The notes beneath the pieces are model-generated. The model was not told the DNA's origin. It worked only from the letters and a program-made list of their open reading frames with translations, and did no database searches. From Gammaproteobacteria bacterium (lineage in GTDB: Bacteria; Pseudomonadota; Gammaproteobacteria; Enterobacterales; Permianibacteraceae), in the NCBI GenBank assembly GCA_016182845.1, contig JACPFT010000013.1, positions 62,001 to 126,000 on the forward strand: DNA of 64,000 bases. The letters run 5' to 3'. The translations under genes were made by a program, and so were the position numbers. Below are positions 1 to 8,701 of this stretch, piece after piece; position 1 is the first letter of the stretch; each line of letters starts with the position of its first letter.

Positions 1-66
1 AGCCGCCTTCCGCTTCCCCGCTGGCGTCGCGTAACCCGACGCGGATTACGCGCGATGAACCATTGT

Positions 67-92
67 GTCGGGTTGCGCTGCGCTAACCCGAC
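67..92. repeat. palindromic intergenic repeat (GTCGGGTT hairpin)
   Basis: GTCGGGTT at 67-74 pairs perfectly with AACCCGAC at 85-92 around a 10-base loop. A further AACCCGAC copy lies near 32-39. Repeats of this type are common between genes in proteobacteria. No T-run follows, so it is not an obvious terminator on the plus strand. Confidence 0.6.
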
Positions 93-240
93 CTACCGTT
101 CCCCTCCTCCATTTCACGCTAAACCACTGCCAGCCCCCCTTGCCCCCTCCGGTTTTTGTCTTTTTCTCGCCGCCCAATCCACGAAGAAATTCTTATAAAT
201 AAAGCGGATATTGCGTCGCAAAAATGTCATGGCGGCGGCG

Positions 241-270
241 TTGACTCTGCCGCTAGGGGGATAGTTTAGA
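241..270 (+). promoter_or_regulatory. possible sigma70 promoter for the ACP/KS operon
   Basis: TTGACT at 241-246 matches the -35 consensus at five positions. TTTAGA at 265-270, 18 bases downstream, is a weak -10 candidate. This is the best pair found close to the first gene. The -10 is poor, so the call is tentative. Confidence 0.25.
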
Positions 271-349
271 TTGCCGCCGTCGCCGGGAAGCATGCGTGTT
301 TCCTGGCATACAACCTTCTTCTTTGCAAGGACACGACAGGAGCAGCGGC

Positions 350-919
350 ATGAACAATCCCCTGGATTTGAGCGAGGTCATCGAGAGCACCCGCGAGATT
401 CTCGCGCAGTTACTGGCCATGGATGTCGAGGATATTTCCGTGGACGCCAGCATCACCGAGGATCTGGGCGCGGATTCCCTGGATATCGTCGATTTGAGTT
501 TCCAGCTCGGCCGGCGCTATGGCTGCGCGCTGCCGAAGATCAACGTCCTGGATCATGCCCAGGCGGTGTGCGGCAGCGTTAGTGCCTTTATCAGCGGCGG
601 CGGCCTGACCGAGGCCGGGATCGCGCTGATGCGCGGCAGCTTGAGCGCCTATTCGGCGGAGCAGCTGCGCCTGGGCATGCGCCCGGCGGAGATCTTCGCG
701 GCGACGACGGTGCGCAATTGGGCGCAGCAGTGTCATAACCTGTTCCAGCACCTGCCGGCGAGTTGCCCGGAATGCGCCGCCAAGCATGCGCAGTTGAACG
801 AGCGCCACCAGGTCGTGTGCAGCGGCTGTAGCGCCCGGCTGTCGCCCGTGGACGGCGACGAGGCCTCGCGCCGGCTGGTCCAGCGCTTTGTCGCCCCGGA
901 CATGAAAGCGGTGGCCTGA
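350..919 (+). CDS. acyl carrier protein with C-terminal zinc-ribbon domain
   Basis: A 189-residue protein. Residues 1-85 look like an acyl carrier protein: the segment around 40-44 (G-A-D-S-L) carries Ser43, the expected phosphopantetheine attachment site, in a helix-rich acidic context. Free-standing ACPs are about 80 residues. Here roughly 100 more follow, with two CxxC pairs (Cys139/Cys142 and Cys157/Cys160) spaced like a zinc ribbon. The ATG at 350 is chosen because AGGAG lies 7 bases upstream and the ACP fold starts directly after it. Its stop overlaps the next start by one base, so it heads the operon. It should carry the growing acyl chain for the ketosynthases downstream. What the zinc ribbon does is unknown; docking of a partner enzyme is my guess. 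Confidence 0.85.
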   Translation: MNNPLDLSEVIESTREILAQLLAMDVEDISVDASITEDLGADSLDIVDLSFQLGRRYGCALPKINVLDHAQAVCGSVSAFISGGGLTEAGIALMRGSLSAYSAEQLRLGMRPAEIFAATTVRNWAQQCHNLFQHLPASCPECAAKHAQLNERHQVVCSGCSARLSPVDGDEASRRLVQRFVAPDMKAVA

Positions 920-2190
920 TGCAACGGGAGGTCCTGGTCACCGGTTACGAGCTGGTCGCGCCCGACGCCCTGGACGCCGCCACGCTGTTCCGGCATATCG
1001 CCGAAGGGCAGTCGGGCCTGCGCGCCCACCCGCGTTTCGAAGCCCTGGGTTTCGCCAATACGGCGGCGGGATTTCTCGACGCGGCGCAGTGGGCCCATAT
1101 CCACGCCGCCACCGCGCAGCTGCCGGGCATCACGCCGCCCCAGGCGCGGCTGGCGGAGTTCGTGGCCCAGGGCGCCCTGGCCCGCGCGGGACTCGTGCCC
1201 GACGATTTTCGGGACTTGCGCGCCGGCTTGTTCCTGGGGGCGAATAAGTTCTGCGCCGACAGCCGGGATTTCGCGGCACTCTGCCCCTGCGTGGACAGCG
1301 TCGAGTTGTTCGACCTGGACCGCCTCCTGGACGAGGTGGCGCCGGTCAGCCATCCCTATGCGCGCCGGGTCGATCAGCAGACCCAGCATCTGGCGGAACG
1401 CCTGGGGGTCGCCGATCAGATCAGCACCCATGCCGATGCCTGCGCGGCCGGCACGGTAGCCATCGGCAGCGCCTTTCGCGCCATCGCCCGGGGCGAGATC
1501 GACATTGCGCTCTGCGGCGCCGTGGAGCTGATGGCCAACGAGCTGCCTTATTACATGTTCAACAGCCTGGGCGCCCTGTGCCAGGCGGAGCTGCCGGCCG
1601 AGCAGCAGAGCCGGCCCTTTCTGCGCGACCGCGCCGGCTTCGTGCTCGGCGAGGGTGCGGCCCTCCTGGTCCTGGAATCCCGTCAGCATGCCGAGCGGCG
1701 CGGCGCGGCCGCCCTGGGCCGGGTCCTGGGTTTTTCGGCCCTCAGCGAGGCCGAGAAGATGACCTCCAGCAGCCGCGACGGCGGCAAATACCTGGCCTGC
1801 ATGCGCGCCACCCTGGACGATGCCCGCTGCAGCCCGGCGGATATCCACCATATCAATACCCACGGCACCTCGACCCAGGCCAATGACAGCTGCGAGGCCA
1901 AGGCCGTGCTCACCCTGTTCGAGGGCCAGCTCGAGCGCCTGACCCTGACCGCCAACAAGTCCGCCATCGGCCATTCCCTGGCGGCCAGCGGCGCCATCGA
2001 GGCCGTGCTGTCCCTGATGTCCCTGAGCGAGGGCCTGTTGCTGCCCACGCTCAATTACCGCGCCGAGGCGGCGGAATTCCCGGCCCTGCGTTTCCTGAGC
2101 GCCGCCGAGCGCGCGCCCATCCACACCGTGCTGTCCAATTCCTTCGGTTTTGGCGGCGTCAACAGCAGCCTCGTGCTGGGGAGGGCCTGA
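919..2190 (+). CDS. beta-ketoacyl-ACP synthase (FabF-like), first KS
   Basis: A 423-residue thiolase-fold ketosynthase. The complete Cys-His-His triad is visible: Cys175 in D-A-C-A-A-G, His315 in T-H-G-T-S-T, and Lys347/His352 in A-N-K-S-A-I-G-H. It should catalyse decarboxylative condensation of malonyl-ACP with an acyl chain. It overlaps the ACP gene by one base and is followed after 2 bases by a degenerate KS, the arrangement of KS/chain-length-factor heterodimers in type II polyketide and aryl-polyene systems. The short N-terminus and closing glycine-rich F-G-F-G-G segment are typical of the family. The distinction between FabF and polyketide KS cannot be made by eye. Confidence 0.9.
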   Translation: MQREVLVTGYELVAPDALDAATLFRHIAEGQSGLRAHPRFEALGFANTAAGFLDAAQWAHIHAATAQLPGITPPQARLAEFVAQGALARAGLVPDDFRDLRAGLFLGANKFCADSRDFAALCPCVDSVELFDLDRLLDEVAPVSHPYARRVDQQTQHLAERLGVADQISTHADACAAGTVAIGSAFRAIARGEIDIALCGAVELMANELPYYMFNSLGALCQAELPAEQQSRPFLRDRAGFVLGEGAALLVLESRQHAERRGAAALGRVLGFSALSEAEKMTSSSRDGGKYLACMRATLDDARCSPADIHHINTHGTSTQANDSCEAKAVLTLFEGQLERLTLTANKSAIGHSLAASGAIEAVLSLMSLSEGLLLPTLNYRAEAAEFPALRFLSAAERAPIHTVLSNSFGFGGVNSSLVLGRA

Positions 2191-2192
2191 GC

Positions 2193-3272
2193 ATGGCCGC
2201 CGCGCCCCGTCCCGTTTACCTCCTGCAATCCGCCCTGCTCAACGCCGCCGGCGACTCGGCGGAGGCCCTGCACGGCCCGGCGCCCGCCGCCCAAGCCCTG
2301 GAATTCGCGCCGGAACGCTTGGGCTTTCCCCTGGCCGCACCGCGCCTACCGGCCGGGCGCTTCGACCGCAAGCTGGCCCGCAGCGTCGAGGCCCAGGGCC
2401 TGCGCCTGTTGCATTGCGCGGCGCGCCTGGGCGATGCCCTGGATGCCCTGGGCCTGGCGCCGGAGCGCATCGCCCTGACCGCCGCCATCCCCGAGGTGGA
2501 TGCCCCCAGCCCCGGCTGGGAGGCGGTGGCGGCCATGCGCGAACAGCCCGGCCACTGGCTGGCCCAGTGGTTCGCCCACACCCCGCCCCTGCACAGCCTG
2601 ACCCTGCTCAATAGCAGCGTCATGGCCCATATCGCCGAGGCCCTGGCCTGCCGGGGTCCCATGGCCGGTTATTGCGGCCAGGACAGCGCGGGGCTCGATG
2701 CCCTGGCGGCGGCCATGCACGCCGTCGCCGAGCACCGGGCCGATGCCGCCCTGGTGGTCAGCGCCAGCCCCAATCTCACTCCAGCCCTGTTCCTGCGCGA
2801 GGCGGAGCTGGAAGACGGCGGCGTCGATTTCCGTCCCGGCGAGGGCGCGGCCGCCTGGCTGCTGAGCGCCGAAGCGCCCGCCGGCCGGCGCGTGCGCATC
2901 GCCGGTTTCGGCCGGGGCTATGTACCGGCCTCCGCCGAGGTCGAGTCCGCGGCCCGGGACTGCCTGGCGCGCGTCATGAACCAGGCCTTAGGCCCCGAGC
3001 GCCTGAGCCTGGGCGATCTGGCGGCGGTCTATAGCGAGCCGGAGGATGTGCTCCTGGGCTGGGCCCTGGGCCGGACCCCAGTGCATGGCGGCGCCCGTCC
3101 CCGGGTCGGCGCCCTGGGCGCCAGCAGCCTGCTCACCGATCTGGCCTATGCCCTGGCCAGCCCGGAGTTTTCGACATTGGAACGGACCGCCTATCTGCTG
3201 TTCCTGAACCGCAGTTACACCGGCCAGGTCGCTGCCCTGGTCCTGGCCCTGGAACCCGGGAGGACGGCATGA
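2193..3272 (+). CDS. ketosynthase-like chain-length factor (inactive KS), first copy
   Basis: A 359-residue KS-fold protein lacking all catalytic residues. The nucleophile elbow reads Q-D-S-A-G, placing Asp164/Ser165 where Cys is expected. The two histidine motifs (T-H-G-T and N-K-x-x-x-G-H) are absent. It is about 60 residues shorter than its active neighbour. Following an active KS directly and overlapping the next KS by four bases (ATGA), it fits the role of a chain-length factor or structural partner. Classical actinorhodin-type CLFs have Gln at the nucleophile position; this one does not, so it belongs to a divergent class. It might instead be a ketosynthase-related protein of unknown activity. 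Confidence 0.75.
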   Translation: MAAAPRPVYLLQSALLNAAGDSAEALHGPAPAAQALEFAPERLGFPLAAPRLPAGRFDRKLARSVEAQGLRLLHCAARLGDALDALGLAPERIALTAAIPEVDAPSPGWEAVAAMREQPGHWLAQWFAHTPPLHSLTLLNSSVMAHIAEALACRGPMAGYCGQDSAGLDALAAAMHAVAEHRADAALVVSASPNLTPALFLREAELEDGGVDFRPGEGAAAWLLSAEAPAGRRVRIAGFGRGYVPASAEVESAARDCLARVMNQALGPERLSLGDLAAVYSEPEDVLLGWALGRTPVHGGARPRVGALGASSLLTDLAYALASPEFSTLERTAYLLFLNRSYTGQVAALVLALEPGRTA

Positions 3273-4564
3273 ACCCGCCGCGTATCGTGATCACTGGCCT
3301 GGGCGCCGTCACCGGCTTCGGCTTCGAATGGCAGGGGCTTTGGTCGGACATGCTGCGCGGCCGGCATTGCATCCGCCCCTGGCAGCCGGAAGGCGTGAGC
3401 GAGGGCAGTTTCCCGGTGCGTTATGCCGCGCCGGTGGATTGGCAGCGCCTGCCCGCCTATCTGCGCAGCCACCCGGCCCTGGCCGGCGAGCTGGAACGGC
3501 GCACGCGCTTCGGCTGGCTGGCCGCGAGCCAGGCCCTGGCCGACAGCCGCCTGGGCTATGCCCATTGGCGCGACGTGGCGGTCCTGGCGGCCTCCGGCGC
3601 GCCCCAGCACAGCCTGGACGACATGCAGCTGGCCTTCGCCGATGGCGAGACGGCGCCGAGCTGGAAATCGGTCATGCGCCACGCGGCCTCGGTGCGCGGC
3701 GATGCCTCCCTGCGCCAGAGCAGCGACCGCCTGGCGCGGGTGATCGCCGACGAGCTGGGCAGCGCCGGGCCGGTGATGAATGCCAGCAGCGCCTGCGCCG
3801 GCGCCGCCCAGGCCATCGGCAATGCCTTCCATATGCTGCGCCGGGGCGAGTGCGAGCTGGCCCTGGCCGGCGGCGCCGATTCGGTGCTCAACCTGGACAC
3901 CCTGGGCGCCCTCTACCTGCTGGGCGCCGCCAGCACGGAGACCCGCCGGGGCGAGGCCCTGTGCCGGCCCTTCGACGCCGGGCGCAGCGGCCTGGTGGCC
4001 GGCGAGGGCGGCGGTTTCCTGATGCTGGAAACCCTGGAACACGCCCTGGCGCGCGGCGCCAAGCCCTATGCCGAGATCCTGGGCTATGGCAGCAGCCTGG
4101 ACGGCTACCGGCTCACCGCCCCCGAGCCCGAGGGCCGGGGCGCGAGCGAGGCCATGGCCGCCGCCCTGGACGATGCCGGCATCGCCCCGGAGCGGGTCGA
4201 TCTGGTCAATGCCCATGGCACGTCCACGCCCCTGAACGACCGGGCCGAGACGCTCGCCATCAAGCGCGTCTTCGCCCGCGACCAGCATTACCGCCAGCTG
4301 AGCGTCGCCGCCAATAAATCCCAGTTCGGGCATTTGATCGCCGCCGCCGGAGCGCCGGAGCTCCTGGTGAGCGCCCTCTGCTGCCGGGAGGACTGGGTGA
4401 CGCCCACCCTCAACCTGGACGAACCCGATCCGGATTGCGATCTGGACTACACCGCCCACAAGGCCCGTCACCGGCGCGTGGATATCGCGCTCAGCAATTC
4501 CTTCGGCTTCGGCGGGCTCAACACCGCCCTGGTCCTGGGCAAATACCGGAGCGATGCGTCATGA
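3269..4564 (+). CDS. beta-ketoacyl-ACP synthase (FabF-like), second KS
   Basis: A 431-residue ketosynthase with an intact active site: Cys176 in S-S-A-C-A-G-A, His316 in N-A-H-G-T-S-T, and Lys350/His355 in A-N-K-S-Q-F-G-H. ATGA overlaps on both sides (with 2193-3272 and 4561-5814) imply translational coupling. It is a second condensing enzyme, clearly diverged from the first KS. The two may act at different chain lengths, or one may start and the other extend. The C-terminal F-G-F-G-G segment is conserved. An acyl-specific starter role cannot be judged from sequence. Confidence 0.9.
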   Translation: MNPPRIVITGLGAVTGFGFEWQGLWSDMLRGRHCIRPWQPEGVSEGSFPVRYAAPVDWQRLPAYLRSHPALAGELERRTRFGWLAASQALADSRLGYAHWRDVAVLAASGAPQHSLDDMQLAFADGETAPSWKSVMRHAASVRGDASLRQSSDRLARVIADELGSAGPVMNASSACAGAAQAIGNAFHMLRRGECELALAGGADSVLNLDTLGALYLLGAASTETRRGEALCRPFDAGRSGLVAGEGGGFLMLETLEHALARGAKPYAEILGYGSSLDGYRLTAPEPEGRGASEAMAAALDDAGIAPERVDLVNAHGTSTPLNDRAETLAIKRVFARDQHYRQLSVAANKSQFGHLIAAAGAPELLVSALCCREDWVTPTLNLDEPDPDCDLDYTAHKARHRRVDIALSNSFGFGGLNTALVLGKYRSDAS

Positions 4565-5814
4565 GCTTTTCTTTCGCCCGGCGGCCGCAAGCCCAGGCCG
4601 CCATCGCCCTGGCCGGTGCCGGCTGCGTCCTCGCCACCGGCATCGGCAGCGCCGCGCTCTGGGAGGCCGCCTGCGCCGGCCGTAGCGGCATAGGCCCGCT
4701 CCAGGCCAAGCATTTCCGCAGCCGCCGCATCGCCGCGTTCGGCCATGTGGGCGAGGCCGAGCAGGAGCACTGCCGCGCGGCCCTGCCCGCCCATCTGCTG
4801 CGCTACGCGCCGCCGCCGGTGGCCTGGGGCCTGGCCGCCGTGCGCCAGGCCCTGGCGGAGGCCGGGCTGGAGCCCCAGGCCTCGGGCCTGCGCTTCGGCC
4901 TGTACACCAGCCAGGGCGGCTACACCCATCCCTCCCTGGATGCCTATGCGGAACTGCTGCACGAATGCCGCGCCGGGAACGAGCTGGATGCCCGCCGCCT
5001 GGCCGCCCGGGTCCTGCAGGAGCGCGCCCTGGATCCCTTCCTGGTGCTGAAGAGCCTGAGCAATGGCCTCCTGGGCATCGTCAGCCTGGCCTACAAGCTG
5101 GAAGGCCCCTGCGGCGCCTATATGCAGGGCGTGGCCGGCAACCATGCGGCCCTGCGCGAGGCCTGTGCCGCCCTGCGCGAGCGGCGCATCGACGCCGCCA
5201 TCGTGGTCGCCGCCGGCAGCGAGTTGGATGCACTGGCCCTGGCCGATCTGGCGCGCGCCGGGGTCATCGCCGCCGACGGCGCCACGGACTTCCGACCCTT
5301 TGACCGCGCCGGACGCGGCGGCATCGCCGGCGAGGGCGCCGCCGCCCTGGTGCTGCGCCGCCAGGCGGATCTGGCCGCCCCCGAGGCGGTCTGCCTGACC
5401 GAGCTCCACGCCCAGGCCCAGCTGCGCGGCCTGGCGTCGGCGCAAGGCGGCTGCGAGCTGCTGATCGCCAGCGGCTGGGCCCGGCCCGAGGCGGATCGGC
5501 GCCTGGCCGGGAGTCTGGCCCGCTTCGCGCCCCGTCATATCGGCAACAGCCAGGCCCTGACCGGGATCCTGAGCGGGGCGCCCAGCCTCGCCGACCTGGT
5601 CCTGGCACGCCAAGCGCTGCAAGCCCAGCGCGTGCCCGGGATCGCCGGCTTGCAAGAGCCGGTCAGCCCGGATCTGCCCTTCGCCCGCGCCAGCCGGGAC
5701 GCGCCGCTGCGCCAAGCCCAGGTGCTCAATGTCGAGGGCAATGGCTTCGCCGCCTGCTACCGCCTGGAACGCCTGCCGGCGCCCGCCCATTCCACGAACC
5801 GCATCACCCTCTAG
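4561..5814 (+). CDS. ketosynthase-like chain-length factor (inactive KS), second copy
   Basis: A 417-residue KS-fold protein starting at the ATG that overlaps the previous stop. An earlier in-frame start exists but lies within the previous gene. The catalytic elbow reads M-Q-G-V-A-G, with Gly190 at the Cys position and Gln189 beside it. The first His motif is missing, and the second reads A-L-T-G-I-L-S-G without the His. It therefore cannot condense by the normal mechanism and most likely pairs with the KS encoded directly upstream. Together with 2193-3272 it gives two KS/CLF-like pairs in one operon. Confidence 0.75.
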   Translation: MSFSFARRPQAQAAIALAGAGCVLATGIGSAALWEAACAGRSGIGPLQAKHFRSRRIAAFGHVGEAEQEHCRAALPAHLLRYAPPPVAWGLAAVRQALAEAGLEPQASGLRFGLYTSQGGYTHPSLDAYAELLHECRAGNELDARRLAARVLQERALDPFLVLKSLSNGLLGIVSLAYKLEGPCGAYMQGVAGNHAALREACAALRERRIDAAIVVAAGSELDALALADLARAGVIAADGATDFRPFDRAGRGGIAGEGAAALVLRRQADLAAPEAVCLTELHAQAQLRGLASAQGGCELLIASGWARPEADRRLAGSLARFAPRHIGNSQALTGILSGAPSLADLVLARQALQAQRVPGIAGLQEPVSPDLPFARASRDAPLRQAQVLNVEGNGFAACYRLERLPAPAHSTNRITL

Positions 5815-5827
5815 GAAGCCTGCCACC

Positions 5828-8692
5828 ATGGATTACCGCGATTACGTCCGCCCCAAATACGTCGAGCTGATGCAGGCCCTGGGCCTCACCCGCCAGTTCC
5901 ACCGCGCCCGCTGCAGCAAGCTGTACTACCGGGATGCCCAGGGCCAGGAGCAGGCCGTCACCGATTTCCTCGGCGGCTATGGCGCGGCCCTGTTCGGCCA
6001 CAACGATCCGGAATTCGTCGAGGCCATGTGCCAGATGCTCGGCGAGGGCGTGCCCTTCAATGCCCAGATGTCGGTGCGCGGCGCGGCCGGCGAGCTGGCA
6101 CGCGAGCTGTCGGCCGCGCTCAATGCCGAGCTGGGCAGCTCGGAACGCTATATCACGACCTTCTCCAATAGCGGCGCCGAGGCGGTGGAAATCGCCGTCA
6201 AGCATGCCGAGTTCCGCCGGCAAAAATGCCTCCAGGAATGTTTCGATGCCATCGATGTCGAGCTGGCGGCCCTGTCCAGCGGCGATGCCGCCTACGAGGA
6301 ACTGGAATTCGCCGGCCTGGACCTGCCCGCCGGCCTGCTGCCGGACAGCCAGGCCTATGGCACGCTGCGCCAGCTCGCCGAGGCCCTGCGCCAGCACAAC
6401 CAGGCGCTCTGCCAGAGCGAGCCGGTGTTCGTCGCCCTGCGCAAGAGCTTCCACGGCAAGCTGGTCAATACCGTGCAGCTGACCCATGGCAAGCAATACC
6501 GCAAGCCCTTTTCGCGCTTCGGCCTGCGCGTGGAGTTTCTGGATCCGGAACAGCCGGAACAGCTGGAAGCCCTCAAGGCCCGCCACCGCCGGGAATGGCT
6601 GGGCCTGCGCCGCCAGGACGGCCGCCTGGAACTGCGCCGCGAGGCCTTCAGCGGCATCGCCGCCCTGCTCATGGAGCCCATCCAGGGCGAGGGCGGCATC
6701 AACGAATTCCCCGGCGAGTTCCACCTGGCCCTGCGCCGCTTCTGCAACGAGCTGGCCTGCCCGCTGATCATCGACGAGATCCAGTCCGGCTTCGGCCGCA
6801 CCGGCAGCCTCCTGGCCAGCAGCCGCTACGGCATCCAGGGCGATTACTACTGCCTGTCCAAGGCCCTGGGCGGGGGCCTGGCCAAGATCGCCGCGACCCT
6901 GATCCGCAGCAGCCATTACGAGACGGATTTCAGCTATATCCACAGCTCCACCTTCGCCGAGGACGATGCCTCCTGCCGCATCGCCCTGCTGGCCCTGCGC
7001 CGCCTCCAGGCCCAGGACGGCGCCCTCTTGCGCGACATCCGCAGCAAGGGCAGCTATCTGAAAGCCGCCCTGGAGGACCTGCAACAGGCCTATCCGCAGG
7101 TCATCAAGGCCGTGCGCGGCCAGGGCCTGTTACTGGGCATCGAGCTGCACGATGTCTCGGCCAGCCCGTCCATGGTCCAGGCCTCGGCCCAGTACAACGA
7201 GGCCCTGGGCTATCTCATCGCCGGCTATCTCTTGCAGCACGAGGCCCTGCGCGTCGCGCCCTCGGGCAGCAATGCCAATGTCCTGCGCCTGGAGCCGCCG
7301 GCCACCATCAGCCTCGCCGAGATCGATACCCTGATCACCGCCCTGGGCCGGGTCTGCGACTTCCTGCAGCGGGGCGATGCCCTGCCCCTGGCGGCCGGCG
7401 TGCTCGCCGATCTCGCCCCCGAACTCGCCCCGCGCCAGACCGATTTCCGCGGCGCCGATGCCCCGGTCCCGGCCGAAGGCCGGGTGGTGGCGAAGGTGGC
7501 CTTCATCAACCATTTGATCGACACCGACATGCTCAGCGAGGTGGATCCCTCCCTGGCGCCCTTGAGCGCCGCCCAGAAACAGGAATTCGTGACGCGCATG
7601 AAGCCGGAGCGCCGCGCCGTGCCCATCGGCCCGGCCCGGATCCGTTCGGCCCTGGGCAGGGCGGTGGACTTCACGCTCTATCCCCTGTGCATGGACTCCC
7701 AGGCCATGGCCGCCTACCTGGCCAGCGGCGAGCTGGAGCCGATCCGAAAGGAGATCGCCGAGCGCATCCGCGATGCCCGTGCCGACGGCTACCGGGTCGC
7801 CGGCCTCGGCATGTACACCTCCATCGTCACCAACAACGGCCAGGCCCTGGACATCCCCGACATGGCCCTGACCTCGGGCAATGCCCTGACCATCGGCATG
7901 GGCCTGGAAGCCATCGAGCAGGCCTGCGCCCAGCAGGGCCTGAACCTGGCCGAACAGACCGCCGCCATCGTCGGCGCGGCCGGCAATATCGCCTCCACCT
8001 ATGCCTCCCTGCTCTCGGCCAAGGTCGACCGCCTGCTGCTGGTCGGCAGCGGCCGCGAGGGTTCGCTGCGCCGCCTGGAGCGCACGGCCCACCAGATCTA
8101 TGCCGATGCCGCCCGCACCATCGCCCAGGGCCGGGCCGCCGGCGATCGCCTGGCGACGCGCCTGATGGAGCGGCCGGAAACCGCCGCCCTCCTGGCCCGC
8201 GAAGCCGATGCTCCGGATCTGGGTAAACGCCTCTACGCCCTGGTGGCCGATCTCCTGGGCGATAAGGCCTGGGTGCTGCTCTCTGACGAGCTCGCCGAGC
8301 TGAAGCGCGCGCGCATCGTGGTCTGCGCCGCCAATGCCCCCGAGGCCTTCCTGGGCGGCGAACACTTCGGCTCCGGCAGCGTGGTCTGCGATATCGCCGT
8401 GCCGCTCAATGTCCGCGCCGAGGTCGCCGCACAGCGCCCGGATCTCGTCTACCTGCTGGGCGGCATCGTGCAGACGCCCCTGGGCGACGGCCTGGCGCCG
8501 ACGGTGCGCGCCTATCTGGGGGCCGATCAGCTCTATGCCTGCATGGCCGAGTCGGTGCTCATGGGCCTGTCCGAAACCAAGAGCCACTTCTCCTACGGCG
8601 ACATCAGCCGCGAGCAGGTGCAGCAAATCCGCGCCCTGGCCGCCGCCCACGGCTTCCGCCTGGCCCAGTTCAAGACCTGCAACTCGCTGTAA
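5828..8692 (+). CDS. class III aminotransferase fused to acyl-ACP-reductase-like domain
   Basis: A 954-residue two-domain protein, starting at 5828 after an AGGA ribosome site. Residues 1 to about 545 are a fold-type I, class III PLP aminotransferase: E-P-I-Q-G-E-G-G at 283-290, Asp316 in I-I-D-E-I-Q, and Lys345 as the expected PLP lysine. Residues from about 600 to 954 resemble the cyanobacterial long-chain acyl-ACP reductase: a Rossmann segment G-A-A-G-N-I-A-S at 716-723 and Cys905 in L-Y-A-C-M-A-E, matching the M-F-A-C-F-A-E context of the reductase's catalytic cysteine. The natural reading is that the reductase releases an ACP-bound chain as an aldehyde and the aminotransferase converts it to a primary amine. 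Tambjamine and prodigiosin pathways use reductase-aminotransferase proteins of related logic; the domain order here appears different. Confidence 0.85.
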   Translation: MDYRDYVRPKYVELMQALGLTRQFHRARCSKLYYRDAQGQEQAVTDFLGGYGAALFGHNDPEFVEAMCQMLGEGVPFNAQMSVRGAAGELARELSAALNAELGSSERYITTFSNSGAEAVEIAVKHAEFRRQKCLQECFDAIDVELAALSSGDAAYEELEFAGLDLPAGLLPDSQAYGTLRQLAEALRQHNQALCQSEPVFVALRKSFHGKLVNTVQLTHGKQYRKPFSRFGLRVEFLDPEQPEQLEALKARHRREWLGLRRQDGRLELRREAFSGIAALLMEPIQGEGGINEFPGEFHLALRRFCNELACPLIIDEIQSGFGRTGSLLASSRYGIQGDYYCLSKALGGGLAKIAATLIRSSHYETDFSYIHSSTFAEDDASCRIALLALRRLQAQDGALLRDIRSKGSYLKAALEDLQQAYPQVIKAVRGQGLLLGIELHDVSASPSMVQASAQYNEALGYLIAGYLLQHEALRVAPSGSNANVLRLEPPATISLAEIDTLITALGRVCDFLQRGDALPLAAGVLADLAPELAPRQTDFRGADAPVPAEGRVVAKVAFINHLIDTDMLSEVDPSLAPLSAAQKQEFVTRMKPERRAVPIGPARIRSALGRAVDFTLYPLCMDSQAMAAYLASGELEPIRKEIAERIRDARADGYRVAGLGMYTSIVTNNGQALDIPDMALTSGNALTIGMGLEAIEQACAQQGLNLAEQTAAIVGAAGNIASTYASLLSAKVDRLLLVGSGREGSLRRLERTAHQIYADAARTIAQGRAAGDRLATRLMERPETAALLAREADAPDLGKRLYALVADLLGDKAWVLLSDELAELKRARIVVCAANAPEAFLGGEHFGSGSVVCDIAVPLNVRAEVAAQRPDLVYLLGGIVQTPLGDGLAPTVRAYLGADQLYACMAESVLMGLSETKSHFSYGDISREQVQQIRALAAAHGFRLAQFKTCNSL

Positions 8693-8701
8693 GGAGGCGT
8701 C

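Larger units (their letters stand above)
1..349. other. non-coding leader ahead of the KS/ACP operon
   Basis: No convincing gene lies here. The first 100 bases carry fragments of a dispersed repeat (the word AACCCGAC occurs twice, once in a hairpin). Bases 150-205 are T/A-rich, unlike the rest of the window, and include a TATAAA word at 194-199. A TTGACT word lies at 241-246. The region probably holds the promoter of the operon that starts at 350. No regulator gene lies next to it inside the window. Confidence 0.6.

Noticed and set aside
230-246. TGGCGG-CGGCG-TTGAC word resembling a sigma54 promoter
   Set aside because: The -12 element is TTGAC rather than TTGC(A/T), and no enhancer-binding regulator is nearby.
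733-2124. Minus-strand open frame opposite the first ketosynthase
   Set aside because: Antisense of a gene with complete catalytic motifs; composition is repetitive Gly/Gln/Ala.
6226-8226. Alternative plus-strand frame inside the aminotransferase-reductase gene
   Set aside because: Proline/arginine/glycine-rich translation without motifs; it is a frame shadow.
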